This document shows, one piece after another, positions 1 through 7,207 of a stretch of 64,000 nucleotides of DNA; position 1 is the stretch's first letter; each line of letters opens with the position of its first letter. The translations under genes were made by a program, and so were the position numbers. Source of the stretch: Anaerolineales bacterium (GTDB taxonomy: Bacteria > Chloroflexota > Anaerolineae > 4572-78 > J111); assembly GCA_020634855.1 (NCBI GenBank), contig JACKAU010000009.1, positions 1 to 64,000 on the forward strand, written 5' to 3'. The notes under the pieces are model-generated. The model did no database searches and had not been told where the DNA came from. It saw nothing but the letters and a program-made list of their open reading frames with translations.

Positions 1-1587
1 TTCGGGAATGTCGGTGATGAGGGCTTCGGTCGTCAGGATCATGCTGGCGATAGAAGCGGCATTTTCGACGGCGCTGCGGGTGACTTTGGCCGGATCGATG
101 ATCCCGGCTTCAATCATATCGACATATTCACCGCTAAGAACGTTGTAGCCGGTTTGGGCCACGCCGTCGACGCTGCGGCGACGCACTTCTTCAATAATGA
201 TCGCGCCTTCCTGGCCAGCGTTACGGGCTAATTGGCGCAGCGGCTCTTCCAGAGCGCGGCGGACAATCGCGATGCCGGTGTTAATGTCAGGCGTACCATG
301 CGAGAGGCTCTTAAGCGCGGTGGCGGCGTTAATCAAGGTTACCCCGCCGCCAGGCACAACGCCTTCTTCAACAGCGGCGCGAGTGGCGCTCAGGGCGTCT
401 TCCACGCGGTGCTTTTTCTCTTTCAATTCAACTTCGGTAGCAGCCCCAACGCCGATCACCGCCACGCCGCCGGCCAATTTAGCCAGGCGCTCTTGCAGCT
501 TTTCACGGTCATAATCGGAGGTGCTGTTATCGATTTCGGCCTTGATTTGGTTGATGCGGCCGGCAATCGCGCTTTCTTCGCCGGCGCCACCGACGACGGT
601 CGTATCGTCTTTGGTGGAGGTCACTTTGTCGGCGCGCCCCAGGTCATCCAGGGTAGCGCTTTCCAGTTTGCGGCCCATTTCTTCGGTGATGACGGTGCCG
701 CCGGTCAAAATAGCAATGTCTTGCAGCATTGCTTTGCGGCGATCGCCAAAGCCGGGGGCTTTGATAGCCAGCACGTTGAAGGTGCCGCGCAGTTTGTTGA
801 GCACCAACGTCGCCAGGGCTTCGCCGTCAACATCTTCGGCAATAATCACCAGTTCGCGACGGCCGGATTGGACCAATTTTTCCAAGATCGGCACGATGGT
901 TTGCGCCGAAGAGATTTTCTTGTCGTGGATCAGAATGAACGGATCGGCCAGGGCCGCTTCCATCGCTTCTGAATCGGTGACAAAATAGGGGCTGATATAG
1001 CCGCGATCAAATTGCATCCCATCGACATAGCTGGTTTCAAAGGCCAAACCTTTGCTCTCTTCAACGGTGATGACGCCGTCTTTACCAACTTTGTCCATCA
1101 CATCGGCGATAAGATTGCCGATTTCTTCGTCGGCCGCAGAAATGCTGGCCACGTTGGCAATTTCAGATTTGCCTTTAACTTCAATCGCGCTGTCGCGAAT
1201 GGCTTGCGAGGCGGCATCGGCGGCCATTTCAATACCCCGCTTGAGCAGCATGGGGTTCGCGCCGGCGGCTACGTTTTTAAGCCCTTCGGTAACAATGGCT
1301 TGGGCCAAAACGGTGGCCGTGGTGGTGCCGTCACCGGCAACATCGTTGGTTTTGGTCGCCGCTTCTTTGAGCAGTTGGGCGCCCATATTTTCGTACGGAT
1401 CTTCCAATTCAATTTCTTTAGCAACGGTCACACCATCGTGGGTGACGGTGGGCGCGCCCCATTTTTTATCGAGGGCCACGTTGCGACCTTTGGGGCCAAG
1501 GGTGGTTTTTACTGCGTCGGCCAGCGTATCGACCCCTGCTTTCAAACGGCGACGAGCATCTTCTCTAAAAGCTAGTTGTTTAGCCAT
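1..1587 (-). CDS. groEL: Chaperonin GroEL (Hsp60), 3' end cut off by window
   Basis: 60-kDa chaperonin subunit; 14-mers with the GroES lid fold proteins in the cytosol at the cost of ATP. The visible 529 residues begin MAKQLAFREDAR and carry the ATP-site signature GDGTTTATVL at residues 85-94, then the apical domain and the returning equatorial segment (VVPGGG, about residue 410). The family is about 540-550 residues long, so only some 15 C-terminal residues, normally the Gly/Met tail, lie outside the window. The ATG at 1587 is preceded by an AGGAG ribosome site. It lies 43 bp downstream of groES on the same strand, and no terminator separates them, so the two form one CIRCE-controlled operon. 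Confidence 0.98.
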   Translation of the reverse strand, partial: MAKQLAFREDARRRLKAGVDTLADAVKTTLGPKGRNVALDKKWGAPTVTHDGVTVAKEIELEDPYENMGAQLLKEAATKTNDVAGDGTTTATVLAQAIVTEGLKNVAAGANPMLLKRGIEMAADAASQAIRDSAIEVKGKSEIANVASISAADEEIGNLIADVMDKVGKDGVITVEESKGLAFETSYVDGMQFDRGYISPYFVTDSEAMEAALADPFILIHDKKISSAQTIVPILEKLVQSGRRELVIIAEDVDGEALATLVLNKLRGTFNVLAIKAPGFGDRRKAMLQDIAILTGGTVITEEMGRKLESATLDDLGRADKVTSTKDDTTVVGGAGEESAIAGRINQIKAEIDNSTSDYDREKLQERLAKLAGGVAVIGVGAATEVELKEKKHRVEDALSATRAAVEEGVVPGGGVTLINAATALKSLSHGTPDINTGIAIVRRALEEPLRQLARNAGQEGAIIIEEVRRRSVDGVAQTGYNVLSGEYVDMIEAGIIDPAKVTRSAVENAASIASMILTTEALITDIPE

Positions 1588-1630
1588 AATAATTACTCCT
1601 TCTAAATTCTGTTACTTTGATCGAAAATTT

Positions 1631-1918
1631 TTACGCGACAATGGCGAGAATGTCTGACTCTCTGAGGATGAGATATTTATCGTCACCCAGTTTGACTTCG
1701 GTCCCGGCGTATTTGGCATAGAGCACTTTATCGCCCTCGGCCACATCTAATGGCGCGCGAGAACCATCATCTTTACGAGCACCAGGACCAACTGCCAAAA
1801 CTTCACCCTGCATGGGCTTTTCTTTGGCCGTTTCCGGCAAGACAATGCCGCTGGCGGTCATTTCTTCTTGTTCGATAGGTGAAACAATCAATCTGTCTCC
1901 CAAAGGTTTGAGATTCAT
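1631..1918 (-). CDS. groES: Co-chaperonin GroES (Hsp10)
   Basis: 10-kDa lid of the GroEL chamber. The 95 residues match the family length and show the usual pattern: MNLKPLGDRLIV at the N-terminus, a mobile-loop region (EQEEMTASGIVLPETAKEKP), then GEVLAVGPG and VLYAKYAGTEVKLG. The ATG at 1918 follows a TAGGAGG ribosome site. It is the first gene of the groES-groEL operon and sits directly below a promoter and the proximal CIRCE element, so it should be repressed by HrcA. hrcA itself is not in the window. Confidence 0.98.
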   Translation of the reverse strand: MNLKPLGDRLIVSPIEQEEMTASGIVLPETAKEKPMQGEVLAVGPGARKDDGSRAPLDVAEGDKVLYAKYAGTEVKLGDDKYLILRESDILAIVA

Positions 1919-1973
1919 AGGTGTTACCTCCTAAAATGAATTGTAATGAAATATATTGCCAAGATTTGGTGGA

Positions 1974-2000
1974 TTAGCACTCGACTGGTTAGAGTGCCAA
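1974..2000 (-). promoter_or_regulatory. CIRCE operator 1 (proximal)
   Basis: TTAGCACTC, a 9-base spacer, then GAGTGCCAA: the HrcA operator with one mismatch to TTAGCACTC-N9-GAGTGCTAA. It starts 9 bp below the -10 box of the groES promoter, so it covers the likely transcription start. A bound HrcA dimer would block initiation, and the inverted repeat would also sit at the 5' end of the mRNA. Confidence 0.95.
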
Positions 2001-2009
2001 TCAACTACA

Positions 2010-2038
2010 ATCATACACACATTGATTTATTTTTGCAA
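2010..2038 (-). promoter_or_regulatory. Sigma70-type promoter of groES-groEL
   Basis: Read on the minus strand: -35 TTGCAA (2033-2038), 17-bp spacer, -10 TATGAT (2010-2015). The start point would fall near 2003, at the edge of CIRCE operator 1. Spacing is ideal and the -10 differs from consensus at one position. Confidence 0.8.
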
Positions 2039-2054
2039 ATTGGCGAATGTGTTT

Positions 2055-2081
2055 TTGGCACTCGTGGTCTTAGAGTGCTAA
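2055..2081 (-). promoter_or_regulatory. CIRCE operator 2
   Basis: TTGGCACTC, 9-base spacer, GAGTGCTAA; one mismatch in the left arm. It lies just upstream of the -35 box of the groES promoter, 81 bp from operator 1. It may act with operator 1 in repression or cover a second, upstream start. Confidence 0.92.
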
Positions 2082-2168
2082 AACTGTTTGGGGCGTAAGT
2101 AAGACTGAAATAATAACTTAGATCGATTAAAACTGTTTGCAATAATGATATAAAATGAGGTTGCTTGC

Positions 2169-2195
2169 TTGGCACTCATGGGACCAGAGTGCTAC
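2169..2195 (-). promoter_or_regulatory. CIRCE operator 3 (distal)
   Basis: TTGGCACTC, 9-base spacer, GAGTGCTAC; two mismatches in all. It lies 114 bp beyond operator 2, about 170 bp before the divergent gene that starts at 2364. It could serve groESL at a distance or a rightward promoter. A TATAAA stretch lies just left of it but no convincing -35 was found. In the rest of the gap (2196-2363) nothing recognisable was seen. Confidence 0.85.
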
Positions 2196-2363
2196 TAGTT
2201 AGAATAATACCCAACTCTCTACAAAAGTGCAAATCCATTTATAATTTTTTAAGCATTTGGTTGGTGCCGATCACAGGGGTGACTTAGCGCCTTGGCGGCG
2301 GCCAGACTGTAATCGATTCCCCCGGCTTTCGATCCGACCGGCCTGTGTGGTATACTCTCCCGA

Positions 2364-5201
2364 ATGAAGCATCGAACCCGATCAAATGACTCGGCTTGGC
2401 TGTTCAAAATTCGCCCAGGTGACTGGGTGCTTTTTTTTACGCTGCTGGGCTTTGGCTTACGACTACACCGGCTTGACTTTCAGCCGCTCTGGGGCGATGA
2501 AGGCTGGAGCGTCTATTTTGCCACCGAAAACCTGCTCCAGTTGATCGCCCTCACCGCCGCTGATATTCATCCGCCGCTCTACTACCTGCTGCTCAAAGGC
2601 TGGTTTGGGCTGATGGGAGTCGGGCCTGAAGCCGCCCGGCTGCTGTCCGTTCTGATCGGTACGCTGTTAATCCCTGTTCTCTTTGTCTTGGGCCGGCGGC
2701 TCTTCGGGGCGCGGGTGGGCGTGATCGCGGCTGCCATTGCGGCGTTGATGCCGATGGCGATCTACTACGCTCAAGAAGTTCGGATGTATGGGCTGGTCAC
2801 TTTGCTGGGAGCGGCTTCAACCTACTTTCTTGTTAGATGGCAGCAACACATCGAGAAACCCTCAGCCGGCCGCGTCTATCTGCTGGGCTACATCGCGACG
2901 ATGACCGCCGCGTTGTATACAATGTACTACGCTGCCTTTATCGTGCTTTTCCAGCTTCTCTACACCCTAATTGTTTACCTTCGGTCGGCGTCCCGCCACC
3001 TTAATCGCGTTCTGACTCTAGCTGGCCCATTTTTGCTGGTCGGACTGCTCTATCTACCGTGGGTTATCTACGCTACGCCCCGACTGCTTGATTACATCGA
3101 TAATAAGCGCAACGTCGAGGGCTACGCGCCGCTGGGGCTAGCTCGCTTTTTCAGCGATCATATCATTGCCTTTAGCCTGGGCCATTTGCCCGACTATATG
3201 CTTGATTATGCTTGGGTCGCCCTGATCGCCGCCGGCCTGGCGCTGGTGGGTTTGGTTTTTGCCTTTTTAAAGCGTCCCCGGTCGGCGTTGTTGCTCTGCT
3301 TGTATCTTTTGACGCCGTTGACCATTGGCTATTTGGTCAATCTGCTCTACCCTTTCACGCCTCGCTATTTTGAGCGAACGCTGCTGTTGGCGGCCCCGGC
3401 GTTCTGGCTGTTGATAGCTGTTGGTCTAGGTTGGTTGTGGGCGCGGCATTATCTCTTTTTGGGCCTGGCGACCGCCGGACTGCTGCTGGTTACCCTTGTT
3501 AGTCTATTTAGCTTTTACAACTGGCCGCGCTACCCCGCCGAGGATTATCGCCCCCTGCTAGCCGACATTTCGGCTCAGGTCACGCCGGAAGATACGGTAC
3601 TGGCCAGCTATCAGTGGCAGTTGGGCTTATACCGAGCTTACCTGTCCGCGCCGCGACCGCATCTCTTCCCCGTACCCGGCTGGGGTCGCGACTGGTCGGC
3701 GGCGGCCGGCGGCTCCGCTCGGCTCACGGCCGACCTAACCGCCATTTTTGAGCAGTCGCCCCGATTGTGGTTTCCGGCTTACCAGGCCAGCGGCCATATT
3801 TGGGAAGACGAGGCTGAGCAAGCCATCGCCGATCTGGGCTATCCGGCCCTGCTGGAATGGTACAGCCCGCAAACTAAACTGACCCTGGCCGGATCGGGAC
3901 AAATGCCGATGAAGCCGGCCGAAGCCGTCAATTTCGGCGACCGGTTGAGTCTGATCGAAGCAGAAGTAGGTGACGAGGTTTTTGAGACGGGTCGCGACAT
4001 TATCCCGATCCGGTTGGTCTGGCAAAAAACCGCCAACTTGGGCAGCGAGCATCGCGTCAGCCTGCGGCTGGCCGACGCCGCCGGTCGCACCTGGACCACC
4101 CGCGACAGCTATCCTCAGGCCGGGCACGCCTTTTTCACCGATCTCGACATCGGCGGGCTGCTGACCGATCATCATGGGCTGCTCACCCCGGCCGGCGCGC
4201 CGCCGGGCCTCTACCGGCTGCTGCTGAGCGTCCGCCGGATCGATGATGCCCACCCACTTGATTTGCTGAACCAGGCTAAACAGCCCACCGGCGCGGAACT
4301 GTTGCTGGCCGAGGTCGAACTGGGAGAGCCTGAACCGCCGCTAGCACCGGCAGCGTTGCCGGTGCAGACCGAACTTATGGCTAACTTTGGTCAGGCCGCC
4401 CGGTTGGTCGGTTACAGCTTAGGCCAGCCCCCGTTCAAATCGGGCGAGGCGCTGCCGTTGACTCTGTTTTGGCAGTCGCAGGCCGAGGGGCTGGAGCAGT
4501 TGTCGGCGGTGGTCGAGTTGGAAGACGAGGCCGGGCAAATTCTGGTTACGCACGATCGCGAGCCGCTCTGGCCGGCGACCGAATGGCGCGTCGGAACTCT
4601 GCTGCGCGACCCGCACGACATCAGTTTACCGCCGACGCTGCCGCCGGGCGATTATCAATTATTCGTTAGCTTGGTGACCGGTCAGGGCGACCATTTGACT
4701 GTGCAGGGGGCCAGTCGCCTGTTGTTAGGAACGGTCACGACTACTGAGCGCCCTCACAATTTTGAAGCGCCGGTCCCGTCCGAGCCATTGGCGGTCAACT
4801 TTTCCGGACAAGTAGAATTGATTGGCTTCGATTTACCGGAAACGAGCGTTGACGCCGGTAGTACTCTGCCACTGACCCTATATTGGCACTCTTTGACTAC
4901 GTTTGATCAGAATTGGAAAGTGTTTGTTCACCTGATCGATGCTGACGGAAATATCAAAAGCCAGCAAGATCAAATTCCGGGGGCCGGTCAATTTCCGACC
5001 ACGAGTTGGGTGCCGGATGAGTATATAACCGACAGCTACAATATCCCGATCCCCGCCGATTTGCCGCCTGGCGAGGCGGCTTACCGGCTGCGCATAGGGT
5101 TGTATGATGCCAACGATTTTAATCGAATGCTGGTTGTGGCCGAGGGACAGATTACGGGCGATCATGTAGTCTTGGAAAGTTGGCCTATTTCAGTGGAGTG
5201 A
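2364..5201 (+). CDS. GT39-like membrane glycosyltransferase with large C-terminal beta region
   Basis: 945 residues. The N-terminal 390 or so form a polytopic membrane region with about 11-12 hydrophobic helices. The first extracytoplasmic loop carries GDEGWS (acidic pair D45-E46), and DIHPPLYYLL follows at 67-76; both are typical of the PMT/ArnT/GT-C superfamily, which moves sugars from lipid-linked donors. The C-terminal 550 residues are soluble and contain repeated stretches such as LPLTLYWHS and LPPGDYQLFV, suggesting three beta-sandwich modules on the outer face. Acceptor and donor cannot be told from sequence. It stands alone between the CIRCE region and the sigma-factor gene. GC-rich codon use matches its neighbours. 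Confidence 0.75.
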   Translation: MKHRTRSNDSAWLFKIRPGDWVLFFTLLGFGLRLHRLDFQPLWGDEGWSVYFATENLLQLIALTAADIHPPLYYLLLKGWFGLMGVGPEAARLLSVLIGTLLIPVLFVLGRRLFGARVGVIAAAIAALMPMAIYYAQEVRMYGLVTLLGAASTYFLVRWQQHIEKPSAGRVYLLGYIATMTAALYTMYYAAFIVLFQLLYTLIVYLRSASRHLNRVLTLAGPFLLVGLLYLPWVIYATPRLLDYIDNKRNVEGYAPLGLARFFSDHIIAFSLGHLPDYMLDYAWVALIAAGLALVGLVFAFLKRPRSALLLCLYLLTPLTIGYLVNLLYPFTPRYFERTLLLAAPAFWLLIAVGLGWLWARHYLFLGLATAGLLLVTLVSLFSFYNWPRYPAEDYRPLLADISAQVTPEDTVLASYQWQLGLYRAYLSAPRPHLFPVPGWGRDWSAAAGGSARLTADLTAIFEQSPRLWFPAYQASGHIWEDEAEQAIADLGYPALLEWYSPQTKLTLAGSGQMPMKPAEAVNFGDRLSLIEAEVGDEVFETGRDIIPIRLVWQKTANLGSEHRVSLRLADAAGRTWTTRDSYPQAGHAFFTDLDIGGLLTDHHGLLTPAGAPPGLYRLLLSVRRIDDAHPLDLLNQAKQPTGAELLLAEVELGEPEPPLAPAALPVQTELMANFGQAARLVGYSLGQPPFKSGEALPLTLFWQSQAEGLEQLSAVVELEDEAGQILVTHDREPLWPATEWRVGTLLRDPHDISLPPTLPPGDYQLFVSLVTGQGDHLTVQGASRLLLGTVTTTERPHNFEAPVPSEPLAVNFSGQVELIGFDLPETSVDAGSTLPLTLYWHSLTTFDQNWKVFVHLIDADGNIKSQQDQIPGAGQFPTTSWVPDEYITDSYNIPIPADLPPGEAAYRLRIGLYDANDFNRMLVVAEGQITGDHVVLESWPISVE

Positions 5202-5245
5202 ATTAATATGTACTAAGGGTGATTTGCTTAATCAGGAATTAATTC

Positions 5246-5887
5246 ATGGAACGTACCAACCAAGCCTGGCTGGAGGACTTACGAGACGATAGCCCCCACC
5301 AAACCGAGGCAATCAATGACCTTCTCAACCATCTCAAACGCGGCGTTTTTGCCTATTTAAGAACGCGGAGTGATTTGAGCCATTTGGCCGAACCGGAACT
5401 TGAGCAGATGGGCCAGGATTTTGCTCAGGAAGCCATTCTCAAAGTCAAAGATAACTTAGATAAGTTTCAAGGTAAAAGTAAATTCACTACCTGGGCGGCC
5501 AAGATCGCAGCCAACCATACCATTAGTGAACTACGTCGAGCTAGATGGCGTGATTATTCACTGGATGCCCTGACCGATTCCGGAACCTCGTTGCAGGAAA
5601 TTTTAGCCCTGCCGACCGGCCAAAATCTTAATCCCGATACGGAGAACGAGCGCCGTCAGGTCTGGCAAATATTGGATGAAGTCATCAGTCAGGAATTGAC
5701 CGATCGTCAGCGCCAGGCTTTAGTGGCCGTTACGGTAGATAATGTGCCGATTTCTGAAGTGGCTAACTCGCTTAACACCAATGCCAACAACGTTTATAAA
5801 CTGTTACACGATGCGCGGTTGAAGTTGAAGCGGAGTTTGCAGGCGCTAGATTTAGATTCAGCCTATATTTTAAAGCTGTTTGAATAA
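5246..5887 (+). CDS. RNA polymerase sigma factor, ECF-like
   Basis: 213 residues. Region 2 is clear around residues 55-105 (QDFAQEAILKVKDNLDKF, then KFTTWAAKIAANHTISELRR, the usual core-binding and -10 recognition helices). Region 4 is at about 140-200 (LTDRQRQALVAVTVDNVPISEVANSLNTNANNVYKLLHDARLKLKR is the helix-turn-helix part, shown here only in outline). There is no sigma-3 domain, as in ECF factors. It starts 45 bp after the GT39-like gene and is followed by a small Cys/His protein, a common sigma/anti-sigma arrangement. Target promoters are unknown. Confidence 0.88.
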   Translation: MERTNQAWLEDLRDDSPHQTEAINDLLNHLKRGVFAYLRTRSDLSHLAEPELEQMGQDFAQEAILKVKDNLDKFQGKSKFTTWAAKIAANHTISELRRARWRDYSLDALTDSGTSLQEILALPTGQNLNPDTENERRQVWQILDEVISQELTDRQRQALVAVTVDNVPISEVANSLNTNANNVYKLLHDARLKLKRSLQALDLDSAYILKLFE

Positions 5888-5984
5888 ATTGACGGCCGGT
5901 TGGCGATCTTCGCTTGGTTACAGTAAGAATACTGCGTTCCAGACGTCTATTAGAGGAATAACTACTCATTGTAGAATTGATGAT

Positions 5985-6233
5985 ATGGGCAACACACATT
6001 TACAACGGCTCATTAGAGCGGCTCTAGAAACTGAAGAAATTGAGATAAGCTGTCAGGACTGTAACGATGTCCTCGATAGTTATGCTGAGCAGTTGCTGGC
6101 AGGGACTGATCCCGAGGTGAGTATGCCGGGGGTTACCCAGCATCTTAAGCAATGTTTTTGCTGCGAGCATGAGTTTGAAGCTTTGATGATTATACTGAGT
6201 GAAGTAACCAACGCGTCAACGACAGACGGGTGA
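5985..6233 (+). CDS. Small Cys/His-rich protein, putative zinc-finger anti-sigma factor
   Basis: 82 residues with CQDC near the N-terminus and HLKQCFCC further on, which resembles the Cys/His zinc site of ZAS-type anti-sigma domains. There is no membrane helix. It lies just after the sigma-factor gene, so a role in holding that sigma factor is likely but inferred. The frame is open upstream to a TTG at 5880, but the stretch in between (SSLGYSKNTAFQTS) looks non-coding, so the ATG at 5985 was preferred. No good ribosome site was seen before it; AGAGGA at 5952 is too far away. Confidence 0.6.
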   Translation: MGNTHLQRLIRAALETEEIEISCQDCNDVLDSYAEQLLAGTDPEVSMPGVTQHLKQCFCCEHEFEALMIILSEVTNASTTDG

Positions 6234-6334
6234 TTTGAGAATGATGAATATCATTTCAATAATTTGAGTGGCGTAAGACAAACTTAAGTTTGTCCTACAA
6301 AAGCCATCACTTTTTGAGAAGCTATGATGACGAC

Positions 6335-6364
6335 AAAAAAAGGAGCGAACAATCGCTCCTTTTT
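6335..6364 (-). terminator. Intrinsic terminator of the orphan small RNA
   Basis: GGAGCGA-loop-TCGCTCC stem with a run of seven T on the minus strand; on the plus strand the same stem is followed by five T, so it may work both ways. It closes the small transcript that starts near 6476 and could also end readthrough from the sigma-factor operon. Confidence 0.88.
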
Positions 6365-6476
6365 AATGCCCTCAACCCGATTGAAGTAGGATCTACTCAT
6401 CTGATGAGGTGCAAGCCGGCTCGTCCCGATGGTGATCGCTCCACCCGTTAGGATTTACCGGCAATCTTGCTTGGAC
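6335..6476 (-). ncRNA. Candidate small RNA, about 140 nt, family unknown
   Basis: A transcription unit with no ORF worth the name. It has a near-consensus promoter (6482-6510) and ends in a strong intrinsic terminator. The transcript can form several hairpins: GCAAG...CTTGC closing a domain with GCCGG/CCGGC, CTCAT-CAG-ATGAG, and GTAG-ATC-CTAC. It does not show the conserved core of SRP RNA, tmRNA, RNase P RNA or the riboswitch classes checked by eye. The first bases resemble the GGAAAGUCC of RNase P, but the RNA is far too short and the second conserved core is missing. No gene follows in the same direction before the terminator, so a trans-acting RNA is more likely than a riboswitch. Confidence 0.65.
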
Positions 6477-6481
6477 TTTCC

Positions 6482-6510
6482 ATTATATCGGTATTGGGGC
6501 AAATTTTCAA
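6482..6510 (-). promoter_or_regulatory. Near-consensus promoter of the orphan small RNA
   Basis: Minus strand: -35 TTGAAA (6505-6510), 17-bp spacer, -10 TATAAT (6482-6487), perfect in the -10. The start should be near 6475-6477. It lies in the gap below the zinc-finger miniprotein gene and is one of the strongest promoters in the window. Confidence 0.85.
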
Positions 6511-6566
6511 CCTACCCCTTTAAATAATAGGACTAATACCCTATCCGGAAAAAAATCACCCTTTGT

Positions 6567-6824
6567 TTACCCAATATCGAGTTCCGTCCAACCCCGACCC
6601 CGGCAAGTTTGACAATTGCGCAGGCTAAGGAAATTCTTCTTGCCCCTTCCCCCACACACCTCACATTCTAAAATACGCCATTTCCGCCGGCCGCGCCCAA
6701 CACATTCTCGACACGTCAAATCAGGTAACCCCGGCTCCTGCCCGCTGCCCTGGCAATGACGGCACTTCGCTTGAAAAATCTGCCCAATATCGACCGGTGG
6801 TTTAACCGGGTACTTTTTTGTCAT
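6567..6824 (-). CDS. DnaJ-type zinc-finger miniprotein
   Basis: 85 residues with four cysteine pairs of the DnaJ central domain type: CRHCQGSG, CRECVGRG, CEVCGGRG and CQTCRGRG. In DnaJ these bind two zinc ions and unfolded polypeptide. There is no J domain, so the protein is a free-standing zinc module, perhaps a protein- or RNA-binding adaptor. It is monocistronic; the small-RNA promoter begins 57 bp below its stop. Confidence 0.85.
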   Translation of the reverse strand: MTKKYPVKPPVDIGQIFQAKCRHCQGSGQEPGLPDLTCRECVGRGRRKWRILECEVCGGRGKKNFLSLRNCQTCRGRGWTELDIG

Positions 6825-6872
6825 AGGGTCTCTGGATTAAAGTAGATTGTTTGAAGGTTACGTACTCCGGCT

Positions 6873-6970
6873 AGACCTTATAGGCTTCCAAGCGCTTAAT
6901 TTTGGTGTAGCGCTTGTTCCAACCGGAAAAGAGGATTATCTCAAACATAATTTGGAAACCTATAAGGTCT
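6873..6970. repeat. Palindromic element with AGACCTTATAGG ends
   Basis: Outer arms AGACCTTATAGGCTTCCAA (6873-6891) and its complement with one mismatch (6952-6970). A second inverted repeat lies inside: CAAGCGCT (6889-6896) and AGCGCTTG (6909-6916). The ends resemble those of the element at 34591-34685 (AGACCTGACAGGTT). This is most of what the gap 6825-7207 contains; no ORF was seen in it. Confidence 0.75.
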
Positions 6971-7207
6971 TGTATCAAATCGTATTGACATAATTTACAT
7001 AGACCTATAGTATAGAGGCATCGTATTGAAACTTGAGAATACAGCGGCCAAAATCACCTCACGGATTGCGACGATTACGCGTATAATAAAGCGATTACTT
7101 AAAATTTAGGCTTGCTGCCTCAACCTGCTTGATCAAACTTGGTTTCTAGCAAAATAATGTCTATACTTAATGTAGTGGCTTTTGTAGCCGGATAAGTGGA
7201 ATTGTAA

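Noticed and set aside
232..972. Plus-strand ORFs opposite groEL
   Set aside because: Shadow frames of a well-supported gene, with no ribosome site and no homology by eye.
6395..6470. Hammerhead ribozyme, from CTGATGAG on the plus strand
   Set aside because: No GAAA partner and no cleavage-site stem at the right spacing; CTGATGAG is one side of a small hairpin.
6335..6476. RNase P RNA, because the transcript begins near GGAAAGUCC
   Set aside because: Only about 140 nt with no second conserved core (ACAGAA region), against more than 300 nt for RNase P RNA.
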